NCBI GenBank assembly: GCA_029210175.1
Contig: JARGPL010000003.1
Coordinates: forward strand, 62,001-126,000
Direction of reading: 5' to 3'
Length of the DNA: 64,000 bases
Source: Minwuia sp.
Lineage (GTDB): Bacteria > Pseudomonadota > Alphaproteobacteria > Minwuiales > Minwuiaceae
Shown here: one piece after another, positions 1-8,848 of the stretch
Layout: every line of letters begins with the position of its first letter
Numbering within the stretch: the stretch's first letter is position 1
Made by a program: the position numbers and the translations under genes
The notes under the pieces: model-generated
The model's input: only the letters and a program-made list of their open reading frames with translations
Database searches by the model: none
Told to the model about the DNA's origin: nothing

Positions 1-160
1 GACCGCCCGACATCGCGTCACGGGTCATGGCGAGATAGCGCGGTTCGAAGATATTCAGGGGCAGCCGTCCGCCAGGCAGCAGGATCGCGCCACGCAGGGG
101 AAAGATCGCGATACGCTCCGGCAGGTTCTCAGGTCCGGTCGGTCGATCCGGATTGGGCAT
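1..160 (-). CDS. LON peptidase substrate-binding domain protein (3' part outside window)
   Basis: Reading the minus strand from the ATG at 160 gives an open frame that runs off the window edge. It contains IFPLRGAILLPGG followed by LPLNIFEPRYLAM, the N-terminal signature of the LON substrate-binding (PUA-like) domain. Stand-alone proteins of this family, about 200 residues long, lack the ATPase and protease parts of Lon; their exact role is unknown. Only about 53 residues are visible. The start lies 19 bases after the stop of the thioredoxin-TPR gene on the same strand, so the two are probably cotranscribed, an arrangement that fits a shared proteostasis role (inference). Confidence 0.8.
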   Translation of the reverse strand, partial: MPNPDRPTGPENLPERIAIFPLRGAILLPGGRLPLNIFEPRYLAMTRDAMSGG

Positions 161-179
161 GCGTGCTGCCTCCGCCGCG

Positions 180-1106
180 TCAGCTGAACATCAGGGTTGA
201 AAGCCGTCGCCGGGCCTTCAGGGTCAGGGGATCCTTGTTGCCCCAGGCTTCGAACAGCTGAACCAGTTTCTTGCGCGCGGCCTGCTCTTCCCAGTCGCTG
301 TCGCGACGGAAGCATTCCAGCAGGGCCTCGACCGCTTCCTCGCGCTGATCGGCGGCCAGCAGGGCGTTGGCATGATCGAACCGGACCTGCATGTCATCGG
401 GGGCAGCCGCCAGAGCGGTGGCCAGACGCTCAGCCTCTGCCATCGCAGCCGGGTCACCTGACTGTTGCGCCAGTTCCAGCGCGGCCTTGGCCCCGGCAAT
501 CTCCGCATGGGTGGAGATGGCGACAGGCACCTGTTCGAGAATTTCCTGCGCCCCATCCAGGTCACCCAGCAGCACATAGGCACGCACCAGACCGGCGAAT
601 GCCTGCGGGCTTTCGGGGTTGGCCTGGATCATCTGGGCAAATGCACCGGCAGCAGTCTCGCCATCGCCTGCTTCCAGCGCGGCGGTGCCAGCCTCCAGAA
701 ACTGCTCTTCCGGGCTGGGGCCGATGTCACCGGCAACCTTGCTGATGAATTCCCGGATCTGGCTTTCAGGCAGCGCCCCCATGAAACCGTCGACCGGCTG
801 GCCGCCCTTGAACGCGAACACGGCGGGAATTGACTGGATACGCATCTGCTGTGCGATTTCCTGATTCTCGTCGATGTTGACCTTCACCAGCCGGATCTTG
901 CCAGCCGCTTCCGTCACGACCTTTTCCAGAACAGGTGTCAGCTGCTTGCAGGGCTCGCACCATGGTGCCCAGAAATCCACCAGTACCGGCACTTCCTGCG
1001 ACGCCTGGATCACGTCTTCCATGAAGGTGGCGATGGAGCTGTCCTTGATCAGGTCGGCTGCGGGCTGCCCCGCCGCACCTTGCGGCTGTCCAATGATGGT
1101 TTCCAT
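180..1106 (-). CDS. cnoX: CnoX-like thioredoxin domain-TPR protein
   Basis: A 308-residue cytoplasmic protein (no signal peptide) with an N-terminal thioredoxin fold at about residues 20-125 and C-terminal TPR-like helices at about 130-305. The redox motif is WAPWCEPC with Cys50 and Cys53, and the cis-proline loop SIPAVFAF carries Pro94. This is the architecture of CnoX (YbbN), a holdase that hands oxidised or unfolded clients to GroEL or DnaK. E. coli CnoX lacks a working CxxC, whereas this protein keeps one and so could also act as a reductase. It sits in a minus-strand run downstream of proX and just before a LON-domain gene. Length fits the family. Confidence 0.87.
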   Translation of the reverse strand: METIIGQPQGAAGQPAADLIKDSSIATFMEDVIQASQEVPVLVDFWAPWCEPCKQLTPVLEKVVTEAAGKIRLVKVNIDENQEIAQQMRIQSIPAVFAFKGGQPVDGFMGALPESQIREFISKVAGDIGPSPEEQFLEAGTAALEAGDGETAAGAFAQMIQANPESPQAFAGLVRAYVLLGDLDGAQEILEQVPVAISTHAEIAGAKAALELAQQSGDPAAMAEAERLATALAAAPDDMQVRFDHANALLAADQREEAVEALLECFRRDSDWEEQAARKKLVQLFEAWGNKDPLTLKARRRLSTLMFS

Positions 1107-1219
1107 GTTTCTTGTATCCTCAGGCGTCGTTGACGATCCCCTTCACGGGGGTGGTGCGGGCTTGTGCCCGGATGCTGGCAAAGATGTAGGGGGTTCAGCG
1201 CCTCAGGGCAATGCGCCCT

Positions 1220-1735
1220 TCAGTCCTGACGCTCGTCAATCGTGCTGATGATCGGTTCATGCCCCGTGGCGCGACAGAAACGCAGCAACGCGTCAGGCGC
1301 GATGCGGGTTGTCGCTGTATTGACCAGCGGATGGCAGTTCACCGGGTCATGGTTCAGCAATTCCTCATCCAGAACCAGCGTCACACGGGGGACGCTGTCG
1401 TCCGCCCCGTCATTGATCACCGCGAAGGGGGTGACAGACCCCGGCTCCACACCCAGCACATCCATCAGCAGTTCGGGCTTGCCGAAACTGAACCGGGGCG
1501 CGCCAAGGCGTTTGGACAGGGCATTCATGTCGACCCGGCGGTCCTCCATGCAGACCACCAGCCACAGGCCACCCTTCTTGTCCTTCAGGAACAGGTTCTT
1601 GATGTGCCCGCCGGAAAGATCGCCGCGATGGACCTTGGCCTCTTCCACCGTGAATACCGGCGCATGATCAATGGTTTCGGTCGCCAGTCCCAGATCTTCC
1701 AGTCGGGCCAGCAGGTCGGCGCGTGTTGCAGGCAT
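1220..1735 (-). CDS. proX: prolyl-tRNA editing protein, YbaK/ProX family
   Basis: A 171-residue single-domain protein of the YbaK/EbsC fold. It has the HAPVFTVEEA start of the family, the lysine segment HIKNLFLKDKKG expected to contact the tRNA acceptor end, and the GSVTPFAVIND core. Stand-alone proteins of this group (ProX/PrdX) hydrolyse Ala-tRNA(Pro) formed by mischarging, in trans to prolyl-tRNA synthetase. It lies 11 bases after the enoyl-CoA hydratase stop and upstream of the cnoX-like gene on the same strand, so it is probably in a short operon. Full length; the ATG at 1735 is the natural start. Confidence 0.85.
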   Translation of the reverse strand: MPATRADLLARLEDLGLATETIDHAPVFTVEEAKVHRGDLSGGHIKNLFLKDKKGGLWLVVCMEDRRVDMNALSKRLGAPRFSFGKPELLMDVLGVEPGSVTPFAVINDGADDSVPRVTLVLDEELLNHDPVNCHPLVNTATTRIAPDALLRFCRATGHEPIISTIDERQD

Positions 1736-1746
1736 GCGGTTTCCCC

Positions 1747-2505
1747 TTACTTGCCCTGGAATACCGGCTTGCGCTTTCCGGCGATGGCAGCACCGCCTTC
1801 AGCGAAGTCTGCCGACGTGAAACATTCCCTGACCCCCACCATGGCCCGCGCATAATCCAGATTGCCGCGTGCGCTGGCGTTCAGGACGTACTTCATGCCG
1901 CGGACCGACAGGGGTGCCATGCCGGCGAGTTCGGCCACATAGTCTGCCACGAACTGCTCGTACGCCTCCGGCGCGACGACATGATCCAGAAAGGCACAAT
2001 GCTTCATCTCATCAGCATCGAACGTCTCACCTGCCAGATACAGCCGCTTGGCCGCCCCGAGACCGATGCGTTCCTGCGCCCGGCGCAACCCGTTGACCTG
2101 ATAATGGATGCCGAATCGCGCAGGCGGGATGAACATCCGCTGCCCGGTCTGGCCGATGCGGAAATCGCACGCCAGCGCCAGGTCGGTGCCACCGCCATAG
2201 ACCGAACCGTTCAGCGCACAGACCGTCGCGAAGGGCAGCCCCTCAAGCCGCGTACACACGGTATCCAGCGGATTTTCCCACCAGGGATAGGTGCCATCGA
2301 CACCGGTCAGGTCCGCCCCGGCACAGAACGTCTTCCTGCCTGTGCCGGTCAGCACCATCACCCGGACACCGGGGTCGTTTTCCAGTTCGCCCAGGGCGTC
2401 GGCCAAGCGGTGCATGGACGTGATATCCAGTGCATTGTGCTTTTCCGGCTGGTTCAGCCGCAGGGTGACAACACCCCCGTCACGCGTGATCAGCAAGGGA
2501 TCCAC
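1747..2505 (-). CDS. enoyl-CoA hydratase/isomerase family protein
   Basis: A 252-residue crotonase-fold protein starting at a GTG (2505) that has a strong AGGGGAGGA ribosome site; the open frame continues upstream but without support. The motif KTFCAGADL forms the first oxyanion-hole segment, and GSVYGGGTDLALACDF is the second, with the FRIG stretch following. Known family members hydrate or isomerise 2-enoyl-CoA thioesters in fatty-acid or aromatic catabolism. The position usually holding a second catalytic Glu is not obvious (RFGIHYQVNG region), so the precise reaction is open. First gene of the minus-strand run leading into proX. Confidence 0.82.
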   Translation of the reverse strand: MDPLLITRDGGVVTLRLNQPEKHNALDITSMHRLADALGELENDPGVRVMVLTGTGRKTFCAGADLTGVDGTYPWWENPLDTVCTRLEGLPFATVCALNGSVYGGGTDLALACDFRIGQTGQRMFIPPARFGIHYQVNGLRRAQERIGLGAAKRLYLAGETFDADEMKHCAFLDHVVAPEAYEQFVADYVAELAGMAPLSVRGMKYVLNASARGNLDYARAMVGVRECFTSADFAEGGAAIAGKRKPVFQGK

Positions 2506-2543
2506 GTCGTATCCTCCCCTTGTAAGTCGGAAATTCCGGCATT

Positions 2544-2592
2544 CTGTGCCGTCCATCGCAGGCTTATTGGCTTTTCCTGTCCGACGGCACAG
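2544..2592. promoter_or_regulatory. perfect 10-bp inverted repeat in a divergent intergenic region
   Basis: CTGTGCCGTC at 2544-2553 is matched exactly in reverse complement by GACGGCACAG at 2583-2592, with a 29-base spacer. It lies in the 176-base gap between the leftward enoyl-CoA hydratase and the rightward MBL-fold gene, so it could be an operator or part of a leader hairpin. No regulator can be named. Confidence 0.3.
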
Positions 2593-2681
2593 TATACGTA
2601 GTCGATGGGCAGGCGCACTGTCCACGGGCGGCGCGAAACCTCAGTACATTTGGTGCCGTCTGTTTTGATCGGGGGTCCTAC

Positions 2682-3515
2682 TTGGCCGACACAAACGAAT
2701 TTTCGGTACGGTTCTGGGGCGTCAGAGGCTCCATCGCCTGCTCCGCACAAGATGTGATCCGATATGGTGGCAACACGTCATCGCTGGAGGTCACGGCTGG
2801 CGACCGAACGCTGCTGTTTGATGCCGGTTCCGGAATCCGCTACCTCGGCAAGAAGATGGTGCAGCAGAAACCGCATCAGGCGGACCTGTTCCTGACCCAC
2901 ACGCATTTCGACCACGTCTGTGGCCTGCCGTTCTTCGTGCCGTTCTTCGTGCCCGGCTGGTCGTTCCGTGTCTGGGCCGGGCACCTGTTGCCCGATCACA
3001 CGCTGGCCAGCGTTCTCGAAGACATGATGATCGCGCCGCTGTTCCCCGTGCCGCCCGCGATCTTCAACGCCAATATCGACTATGTGGATTTCCGGTCAGG
3101 TGACACGCTGGACCTGGGTGACGGCATCACGGTGCAGACATCGCCGCTGATCCACCCGAACAACGCCAGCGGATACCGGGTGGAGTTCGAGGGCAAATCC
3201 ATTTGCTACATCACCGACACGGAACATCCCGTCGAGGGCAATGATCCCGTCCTGGTCGCGTTCCTGCACGACGCGGATATCGTGATCTATGACGCAAGCT
3301 ACAACGAGGAAGAATACAAGACCCGCGTCGGCTGGGGCCACAGCACGTGGGAGGCCGGGGCGCGTCTGTGTGATGCGGCCGGAGTGAAGACCTACGTCGT
3401 GTTCCACCATGACCCTGAACATGACGACACCTTCATGGATGGCGTGGCCGATGATGTGGAAGTCGCCCGTCCGGGTTCCGTCGTGGCCCGCGAAGGCATG
3501 GTGCTGACCCCCTGA
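2682..3515 (+). CDS. MBL-fold metallo-hydrolase (PhnP / cyclic-phosphodiesterase-like)
   Basis: A 277-residue metallo-beta-lactamase-fold protein starting at TTG 2682 after GGGGGTCC. The N-terminus WGVRGSIAC plus RYGGNTSS is typical of the subgroup related to PhnP and class III cyclic-nucleotide phosphodiesterases. The metal ligands are visible in LTHTHFDH (HxHxDH), a later His in LIHPNNASG, the Asp in CYITDTEHP and a His in VVFHHDPEH. No signal peptide. It is followed by a methyltransferase on the same strand, and the pair could form one unit. The substrate cannot be named; a phosphodiester is most likely from the family. Confidence 0.8.
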   Translation: MADTNEFSVRFWGVRGSIACSAQDVIRYGGNTSSLEVTAGDRTLLFDAGSGIRYLGKKMVQQKPHQADLFLTHTHFDHVCGLPFFVPFFVPGWSFRVWAGHLLPDHTLASVLEDMMIAPLFPVPPAIFNANIDYVDFRSGDTLDLGDGITVQTSPLIHPNNASGYRVEFEGKSICYITDTEHPVEGNDPVLVAFLHDADIVIYDASYNEEEYKTRVGWGHSTWEAGARLCDAAGVKTYVVFHHDPEHDDTFMDGVADDVEVARPGSVVAREGMVLTP

Positions 3516-3571
3516 GCGACCACCGCAAAGACCCGCGCACCAGGCCATCCTTTGCATCCCGCGTCCGTGCG

Positions 3572-4390
3572 ATGGCGGAGGCAACGCTGAACGGCACGCC
3601 GCAGGGCTGGTTCATCCCCTACCGACATGCTGCCGAGGTCGTTGCGCCGCCCGCCGCCCCCGCCGTGGCCTATCCGGCGCTTGCCGCCCTGCTGGATGCA
3701 GCGCGCGAGGACAGTCTGGCCACGTTGGCGATGATAAACGCCTGTCGCGACGACCTGCTGGCCATATCCGCCACCGACGACACGGCGCGCCCGCGCTGGC
3801 TCCAGGACTGGTTTGGCGGGTTGGATGCGGCCACCGCCTACAGCATGGTGCGCCACCACCGGCCAGCCCGGATCGTGGAAGTCGGATCGGGCCATTCCAC
3901 CCGCTTCATGAAACGTGCCGCAGATGATGGCGGGTTCACGACCGATATCCTGGCGATTGATCCGGCCCCGCGTGCAGATATCCGCGACCTGGGCATCCGT
4001 ATCCAGCAGACCGTGGTGCAGGATGCCCCGGCAGACAGTTTCGCGCATCTGGTCGCGGGCGATATCCTCGCCATCGATTCCAGCCACATCCTGATGCCGG
4101 GCAGCGACGTGGACCATCTGCTGAACACTGTCATTCCTGGTCTGCCTGCCGGTGTCATCGTCCATATCCACGATATCTTCCTGCCCGGCGGATATCCGGA
4201 AAGCTGGTTGCTGCGCGGATACAACGAACAGAACGGCGTTGCGGCGCTGCTCGCCGGGGGGCGGCTGCGGCCCCTGCTCGGATGCCGCCATGCACTGGAC
4301 CACATGACCGACGACGTGGCCCGACTGGCCGGTTTCATTCCACGCCCGGTGCCAGTGCTGGAAAGCAGTCTCTGGTCGGTCACGACCTGA
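3572..4390 (+). CDS. class I SAM-dependent methyltransferase
   Basis: About 272 residues with the Rossmann SAM-binding motif IVEVGSGHSTRF (motif I, around residue 98), an acidic loop LAIDPAP after strand 2 and a later D-S-S-H segment with VHIHDIFLPGGYP. This arrangement is common in class I methyltransferases acting on glycans or small molecules. The start is uncertain: ATG 3572 is used here, but the open frame reaches back to the end of the MBL gene without a clear ribosome site. The substrate is unknown. Likely cotranscribed with the MBL-fold gene upstream and the enolase-superfamily gene downstream. Confidence 0.75.
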   Translation: MAEATLNGTPQGWFIPYRHAAEVVAPPAAPAVAYPALAALLDAAREDSLATLAMINACRDDLLAISATDDTARPRWLQDWFGGLDAATAYSMVRHHRPARIVEVGSGHSTRFMKRAADDGGFTTDILAIDPAPRADIRDLGIRIQQTVVQDAPADSFAHLVAGDILAIDSSHILMPGSDVDHLLNTVIPGLPAGVIVHIHDIFLPGGYPESWLLRGYNEQNGVAALLAGGRLRPLLGCRHALDHMTDDVARLAGFIPRPVPVLESSLWSVTT

Positions 4391-4411
4391 TCACCAAAGG
4401 ATGCCTTGCCG

Positions 4412-5521
4412 ATGAAGATCACAGGAATCGAGATCACCCACCATCGCCTGCCGCTGGACCCACCCTTCAACGCCAGTTGGGACACGCGCCCCCGCACCCA
4501 CTTCGACGCAACAGTCACCCGCGTGCATACCGACGCCGGTCTGACAGGTGTGGCATCCGGCGACATGATGGTTGGTTTTGCCGGGCATGAGCATCTGTTC
4601 ATCGGCCAGGACCCGCTGGCGATCGAGCGGCATTTCCGGGTGCTGGAGAACATCGATTTCCACTATGGCCGCTGCTGGCCAATGGATCTGGCGCTCTGGG
4701 ATCTGGCAGGCAAGATCGCCGGATTGCCGGTCTGGCAGATGCTCGGCGGGCGCAACGACCGGGTCGCGGCCTATGCCTCCTCAGGTACCCTGCGCACACC
4801 GTCGGAGATGGCAGCCGCCGCCCAGCGGTTCCTCGACCTTGGCTACAGGGCCATGAAGGTGCGGTTTCATCGCGGCGACTGGCGCGACGACATCCGCGCG
4901 CTGGAGGCGGTGCGGAAGGCCGTGGGCAGCCGCCTGACGCTGATGGTCGACTGCAATCAGGGCTGGCGCATGCCCTGGGACACGGCTGCACCCTGGACCT
5001 GGAAGGAAGCGCTGACCGTCGGTCGGGCGCTGGAGCCGCTGGACATATTCTGGATGGAAGAGCCGCTGCACCGTGGCGACCGGGACGGCATGCGGCGCCT
5101 GTCCGACAGCCTGAACCTGCGCATCGCCGGGGGCGAGATGACCCGCGAACTGTCGGCATTCCGTGACCTGATCATCGACGGCGCACTCGACGTGGTGCAA
5201 CCGGATGCGGCGCTGGTCGGCGGCATCACCGGACTGCGCCGCGTGGCACAGATGGCAGAGGCACACGGACGGATCTTCACGCCACATACCTGGACCAATG
5301 GCCTGGGCGTCGTGGCCAACGCCCACCTGACCGCAGGTGTCGCTGCTGCGCCGTTCCTGGAATTCCCGTTCGATCCGCCGGAATGGTCCCTCGACGCCCG
5401 CGACTACATGATGGCGGAACCGTTCACAGCAGACAGCGATGGCATGCTGGTGCTGTCCGACAGGCCCGGCTTCGGCATCGAACTGGACGAGGACCGGCTG
5501 GCGTCAACCCGGATCGACTGA
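4412..5521 (+). CDS. mandelate racemase/muconate lactonizing enzyme family protein
   Basis: A 369-residue enolase-superfamily enzyme. The ATG at 4412 is preferred over a TTG at 4406 because AAAGG lies 11 bases upstream. It has the capping domain (about 1-125) and the barrel with a K-x-R catalytic strand (MKVRF), three metal ligands in LMVDCNQGW, WMEEPL and IAGGEM, and the general-base His in TPHTWTNG. These residues are intact, so the protein should abstract a proton alpha to a carboxylate, as a racemase or sugar-acid dehydratase. Substrate specificity cannot be read from sequence. It is 21 bases downstream of the methyltransferase. Confidence 0.85.
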   Translation: MKITGIEITHHRLPLDPPFNASWDTRPRTHFDATVTRVHTDAGLTGVASGDMMVGFAGHEHLFIGQDPLAIERHFRVLENIDFHYGRCWPMDLALWDLAGKIAGLPVWQMLGGRNDRVAAYASSGTLRTPSEMAAAAQRFLDLGYRAMKVRFHRGDWRDDIRALEAVRKAVGSRLTLMVDCNQGWRMPWDTAAPWTWKEALTVGRALEPLDIFWMEEPLHRGDRDGMRRLSDSLNLRIAGGEMTRELSAFRDLIIDGALDVVQPDAALVGGITGLRRVAQMAEAHGRIFTPHTWTNGLGVVANAHLTAGVAAAPFLEFPFDPPEWSLDARDYMMAEPFTADSDGMLVLSDRPGFGIELDEDRLASTRID

Positions 5522-5550
5522 CCGGCGCACCAACCAGCTCCCGCCCGACC

Positions 5551-5646
5551 ACTGTCATACCGGCCTTGAGCCGGCATCCACGCCTTGCGGCTTCTGGCCA
5601 TTCGTCAAGACCTGGTCCCCGGGTCTCACGCCCGGGGTGACGATCA
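5551..5646. repeat. palindromic repeat element (dispersed-repeat type)
   Basis: The 169-base gap between the enolase-superfamily gene and the AEC transporter holds two short palindromes. The first is ACCGGCCTTGAGCCGGCAT with arms CCGGC/GCCGG. The second is CCCCGGGTCTCACGCCCGGGG, with arms CCCCGGG and CCCGGGG. The composition (TCATACCGGCCTTGAGCCGG, then a 'cccgggtctcacgcccgggg' unit) resembles the short palindromic repeats scattered through many alphaproteobacterial genomes. Only one copy is visible here. It may act as a bidirectional terminator for the two convergent genes. Confidence 0.45.
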
Positions 5647-5690
5647 TCGCGCCCGGCATGTCCTGGCAGACAACCGGCGTGCCCCTGCCC

Positions 5691-6632
5691 TCAGCCGCCG
5701 GGCGGGAAGAAGATGAAGAACACCGAAATCGTGGCGACCGACAGCACGGTGCTGGTCAGAATGACCGACGACGTGCGCAGGACATAGACGCCATAAGCCT
5801 GCGCCAGCACGAAACTGCCCGCCCCCGTCGGCAGCGCGGCCATCAGGATCGCCACCTTGGCCCACAGTTCGCCGACCGGGAACAGCATCAGCACCATCAC
5901 GGCGGTCAGCAACGGCTGGGCAAGCAGTTTCGTCAGGGTCATGACACTGACTTCCACCCGCCCCTCGCTGCGCGGCTTGCCGACCATGAACAGGCCAATG
6001 GCGAACAGGGCGCAGGGTCCGGCCGCGGCCCCCAGGATACCGGTGAAGGATTCGACCGGAACGGGCAGATCGTAACCGACTGCCGCCCAGCACAGCCCCA
6101 GCATCGGCGCGACCAGCATGGGGTTGCGCCCCATGGCACTGACCACATTGCCCATCACCCGCAACGGATTGCTGCCACGCTGGGTACCGAACTCGATCAG
6201 GATGATCGCCGTGCCCACGACCAGCGCGGTGTTGATGACGGTCGCAACGATCGCAGGCAGTGCCGCAGCCTCCCCATAAGCGGTGATGGCCAGCGGGATA
6301 CCCATGTAGCCGGAGTTGCCATAGACCCCGTTCATGGCATGGATCGCCGCCTCTGCCAGGCTGCGCCGGAACAGCAGGCGTGCGGCAACCACAGCCACGA
6401 TACCGATCAGCAGCACTGCGCCCAGAAAACCGAGGATGAAATCCGGGTTGTAGACCCGTTCCAGGTCCACCGTCGCCATGGCCCGAAACAGCATCGCCGG
6501 CAGGGCCACCCAGTAGACAAAGCGGTTCAGGGCAACGCTGCTGTCCTCCCCCAGCAGGCCCCGGGCACCGCAGAGGTATCCGGCAGCCACGATGGCGAAC
6601 ACCGGCAGGACAATATTGATGATCGGTTCCAT
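5691..6632 (-). CDS. AEC family (auxin efflux carrier-like) transporter
   Basis: A 313-residue integral membrane protein with about ten hydrophobic helices in two inverted halves. It begins MEPIINIVLPVFAIVAAGYL and has the typical N-terminal LNRFVYWVALPAMLF and the conserved MNGVYGNSGYMGIPLA segment (the family's broken-helix crossover). AEC carriers export or exchange organic anions such as malate in bacteria; the substrate here is unknown. It is convergent with the preceding gene and divergent from argC. Length is standard for the family. Confidence 0.88.
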   Translation of the reverse strand: MEPIINIVLPVFAIVAAGYLCGARGLLGEDSSVALNRFVYWVALPAMLFRAMATVDLERVYNPDFILGFLGAVLLIGIVAVVAARLLFRRSLAEAAIHAMNGVYGNSGYMGIPLAITAYGEAAALPAIVATVINTALVVGTAIILIEFGTQRGSNPLRVMGNVVSAMGRNPMLVAPMLGLCWAAVGYDLPVPVESFTGILGAAAGPCALFAIGLFMVGKPRSEGRVEVSVMTLTKLLAQPLLTAVMVLMLFPVGELWAKVAILMAALPTGAGSFVLAQAYGVYVLRTSSVILTSTVLSVATISVFFIFFPPGG

Positions 6633-6789
6633 CGGAACTCCGCTGGGTCTGGCCTGAAAACGCGCGGACAGTAGCGCCCAGGACCGCTTCGGTCATCGGC
6701 CACGAGACATGGTTGCTTGCAACACAGCCCTGCAGTCCCGTAAAAACCCGGCGGCTGCAATGACGCAGCGCAAAATCAGGACAGGACCA

Positions 6790-7851
6790 ATGACCAAGCT
6801 GATCAAGGCGGGAATTCTGGGTGCAAGCGGTTACACGGGCGGTGATCTGGTCCGACTGCTCGTCCGCCATCCCAATGTCCGGATCAGCTTCATGACCGCT
6901 GACCGTCACGCGGGCAAACCCATTGCGGAGGTCTTTCCGCATCTGCTGGGTCTGGACCTGCCGCCGCTGGTCAGCGTGGATGACATCGACTGGCCAACAG
7001 CCGATGTGGATGTGGTGTTCTGTGGCCTGCCGCACGGCACCACCCAGAATATCGTCCGGAAGATCCTGACCGAGAACGACAGCATTCGTGTCGTCGACCT
7101 TTCGGCAGACTTTCGCCTCGGCGACCCCGCAGTCTATGCCGAATGGTACGGGCACGAGCATTACGCGCCGGAAATCCAGCCAATGGCGGTCTATGGCCTG
7201 CCGGAATTCTATCGTGACGGCATCCGGACGTCCCGGCTGATCGCCAACCCCGGCTGCTACCCCACGGCGGCGCTGCTGGCACTGGTGCCGCTGGCCGCCG
7301 CTGGTCAGGTGGATGTGGCCGACGTTATCATCGATGCGAAATCAGGCGTGTCCGGTGCCGGGCGCGGTCTGAAGGAAAACCTGCTGTTCTGTGAAGTGGG
7401 TGAAGGCATTCATCCCTATGCCGTCGGCACCCACCGCCACGCGCCGGAGATCGAACAGGAAATCGCCAAGGCCGCCGGGGGCGCGGACACGCATGTGAAC
7501 TTCACGCCGCACCTGATGCCAATGAACCGCGGCGAGCTGTGCACCTGCTACGTCCGCATGATCGGCGGCGCGACGGTTGCCGACCTGCGCCAGACCTTCG
7601 CCACCCGTTACGCCGACGAGCCGTTCGTTCACCTGGTGCCGGAAGGTGTCGCCCCGGCAACCCGCAACGTCAGGGGATCGAACTATTGCCAGGTCGGTCT
7701 GTACCCGGACCGGATTCCGGGCCGCGCCATCGTCGTCGCGGTGATCGACAATCTGGTGAAGGGATCATCGGGTGAGGCGATCCAGAACATGAACCTGATG
7801 TTCGGCCTGGCCGAGACCACCGGCATCGAACAGATCGCCCTGTTCCCCTGA
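6790..7851 (+). CDS. argC: N-acetyl-gamma-glutamyl-phosphate reductase
   Basis: A 353-residue enzyme of arginine biosynthesis that reduces N-acetylglutamyl-5-phosphate to the semialdehyde with NADPH. The nucleotide-binding loop GILGASGYTGGDLVRLL is at the N-terminus, the catalytic Cys is in NPGCYPTAALLAL (about residue 156), and FTPHLMPMNRG is the conserved substrate segment. The ATG at 6790 with AGGA eight bases upstream is preferred over an upstream GTG/TTG extension. No other arg genes are nearby. A strong hairpin follows the stop codon. Confidence 0.95.
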   Translation: MTKLIKAGILGASGYTGGDLVRLLVRHPNVRISFMTADRHAGKPIAEVFPHLLGLDLPPLVSVDDIDWPTADVDVVFCGLPHGTTQNIVRKILTENDSIRVVDLSADFRLGDPAVYAEWYGHEHYAPEIQPMAVYGLPEFYRDGIRTSRLIANPGCYPTAALLALVPLAAAGQVDVADVIIDAKSGVSGAGRGLKENLLFCEVGEGIHPYAVGTHRHAPEIEQEIAKAAGGADTHVNFTPHLMPMNRGELCTCYVRMIGGATVADLRQTFATRYADEPFVHLVPEGVAPATRNVRGSNYCQVGLYPDRIPGRAIVVAVIDNLVKGSSGEAIQNMNLMFGLAETTGIEQIALFP

Positions 7852-7863
7852 ACACTGCGAAAC

Positions 7864-7911
7864 GCATCTCCCCCTCCTGCAGAGCACAAGGCACGCAGGA
7901 GGGGGAAATGC
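7864..7911. terminator. bidirectional hairpin between convergent genes
   Basis: TCCCCCTCCTGC at 7869-7880 pairs perfectly with GCAGGAGGGGGA at 7895-7906 around a 14-base loop, and outer arms GCAT/ATGC (7864-7867 and 7908-7911) extend it past one mismatch. It lies between argC and the oppositely oriented DUF169 gene, so it can terminate both. There is no clear T-tract on either side. Confidence 0.6.
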
Positions 7912-7949
7912 ATCTACCGCAATCGCAACATAACGATGATCGGGTGGTC

Positions 7950-8747
7950 CTACCGGTCGCCGTATGACGCGGACATGCCCGCGCGGACATCCATCTGGAT
8001 GCCGTACTGCGGGATGGGATAGCGCAGTCCGTTGCCGGACAGATGCGCCAGCCCGTCGATGACCTTCGGCAGGAACCTCGGCGGAATGGCCATCAGCAAC
8101 TCATCCTCCATGACGCCGCCATATCGCCGCTCGGCGAAGCAGGGGATCGACAGGCTCGGCTCGTCCGTGCTCAACGCCCGGCCCCAGCTGTCAGCGCATG
8201 AGCTTTCGCCGACGCAGCCCCACTGCAGATTCTTGTATCCGGCCCACTGCAGGCCATTGATGAACAGGATCATCTGCGCCGGTGTGGCATAGATCATGGC
8301 GATGTCAGGCGGGTCCAGGCGACCGGCGACCAGCGGCGAAACGGCCATCGCCTCATACTTGCCTGCGGGCACGACCTTCATGGCTTCCTGATGGGCGCGG
8401 GTATCGGTCTCGGTCTCGTACCAGACACCGACCATGCCGCGACCGGATTTCCAGTCATCGTCCTGTGGCCGCAATCCGATGACCGCGCCACACTGGGCAC
8501 CGACCAGATCCGCCATGGTGATGCCCACTGTCCAGCCCAGCCGGGACGCCTGGCCGACGATCTGATCCGTGGTGTGGATGGAGCGCGGACGACGGATGCG
8601 CGGTATCGCCTCCATCTCCGCCGCCGTCTCGAACAGCTTCATGCCGATCGGTGTGGTGCGCAGCCTGAGATACTGGTTCAGGCCAGCAACGATGCCCTTC
8701 CAGTCATAGGTATCAGGCTCCGTGACGTTCCATGCCGTGTCTGCCAT
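7950..8747 (-). CDS. DUF169 domain-containing protein
   Basis: A 265-residue protein of the DUF169 family (COG2043). Recognisable parts are the N-terminal TTPIGMKLFE, the Cys-containing CGAVIGL, the central LFINGLQWAGYKNL and the CVGESSCAD motif with two Cys residues. Conserved cysteines in this family have led to suggestions of metal or Fe-S binding, but no activity is established. It has no signal peptide or membrane segment. It is convergent with argC and transcribed away from the NicO gene, so neighbours give no functional hint. Confidence 0.8.
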   Translation of the reverse strand: MADTAWNVTEPDTYDWKGIVAGLNQYLRLRTTPIGMKLFETAAEMEAIPRIRRPRSIHTTDQIVGQASRLGWTVGITMADLVGAQCGAVIGLRPQDDDWKSGRGMVGVWYETETDTRAHQEAMKVVPAGKYEAMAVSPLVAGRLDPPDIAMIYATPAQMILFINGLQWAGYKNLQWGCVGESSCADSWGRALSTDEPSLSIPCFAERRYGGVMEDELLMAIPPRFLPKVIDGLAHLSGNGLRYPIPQYGIQMDVRAGMSASYGDR

Positions 8748-8848
8748 CGATCATATCCTCCCCGAAAGTGAAACGAAGGACAGTATGACGGTGTGGAACT
8801 GCCTGCGGCAAGCGCAGGGGGCGGGGGGCAGGTTGCGCCCAGAACAGG

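Noticed and set aside
5439-6674. Long plus-strand open frame opposite the AEC transporter
   Set aside because: Product is repetitive Gln/His/Arg and the AEC gene on the minus strand is well supported.
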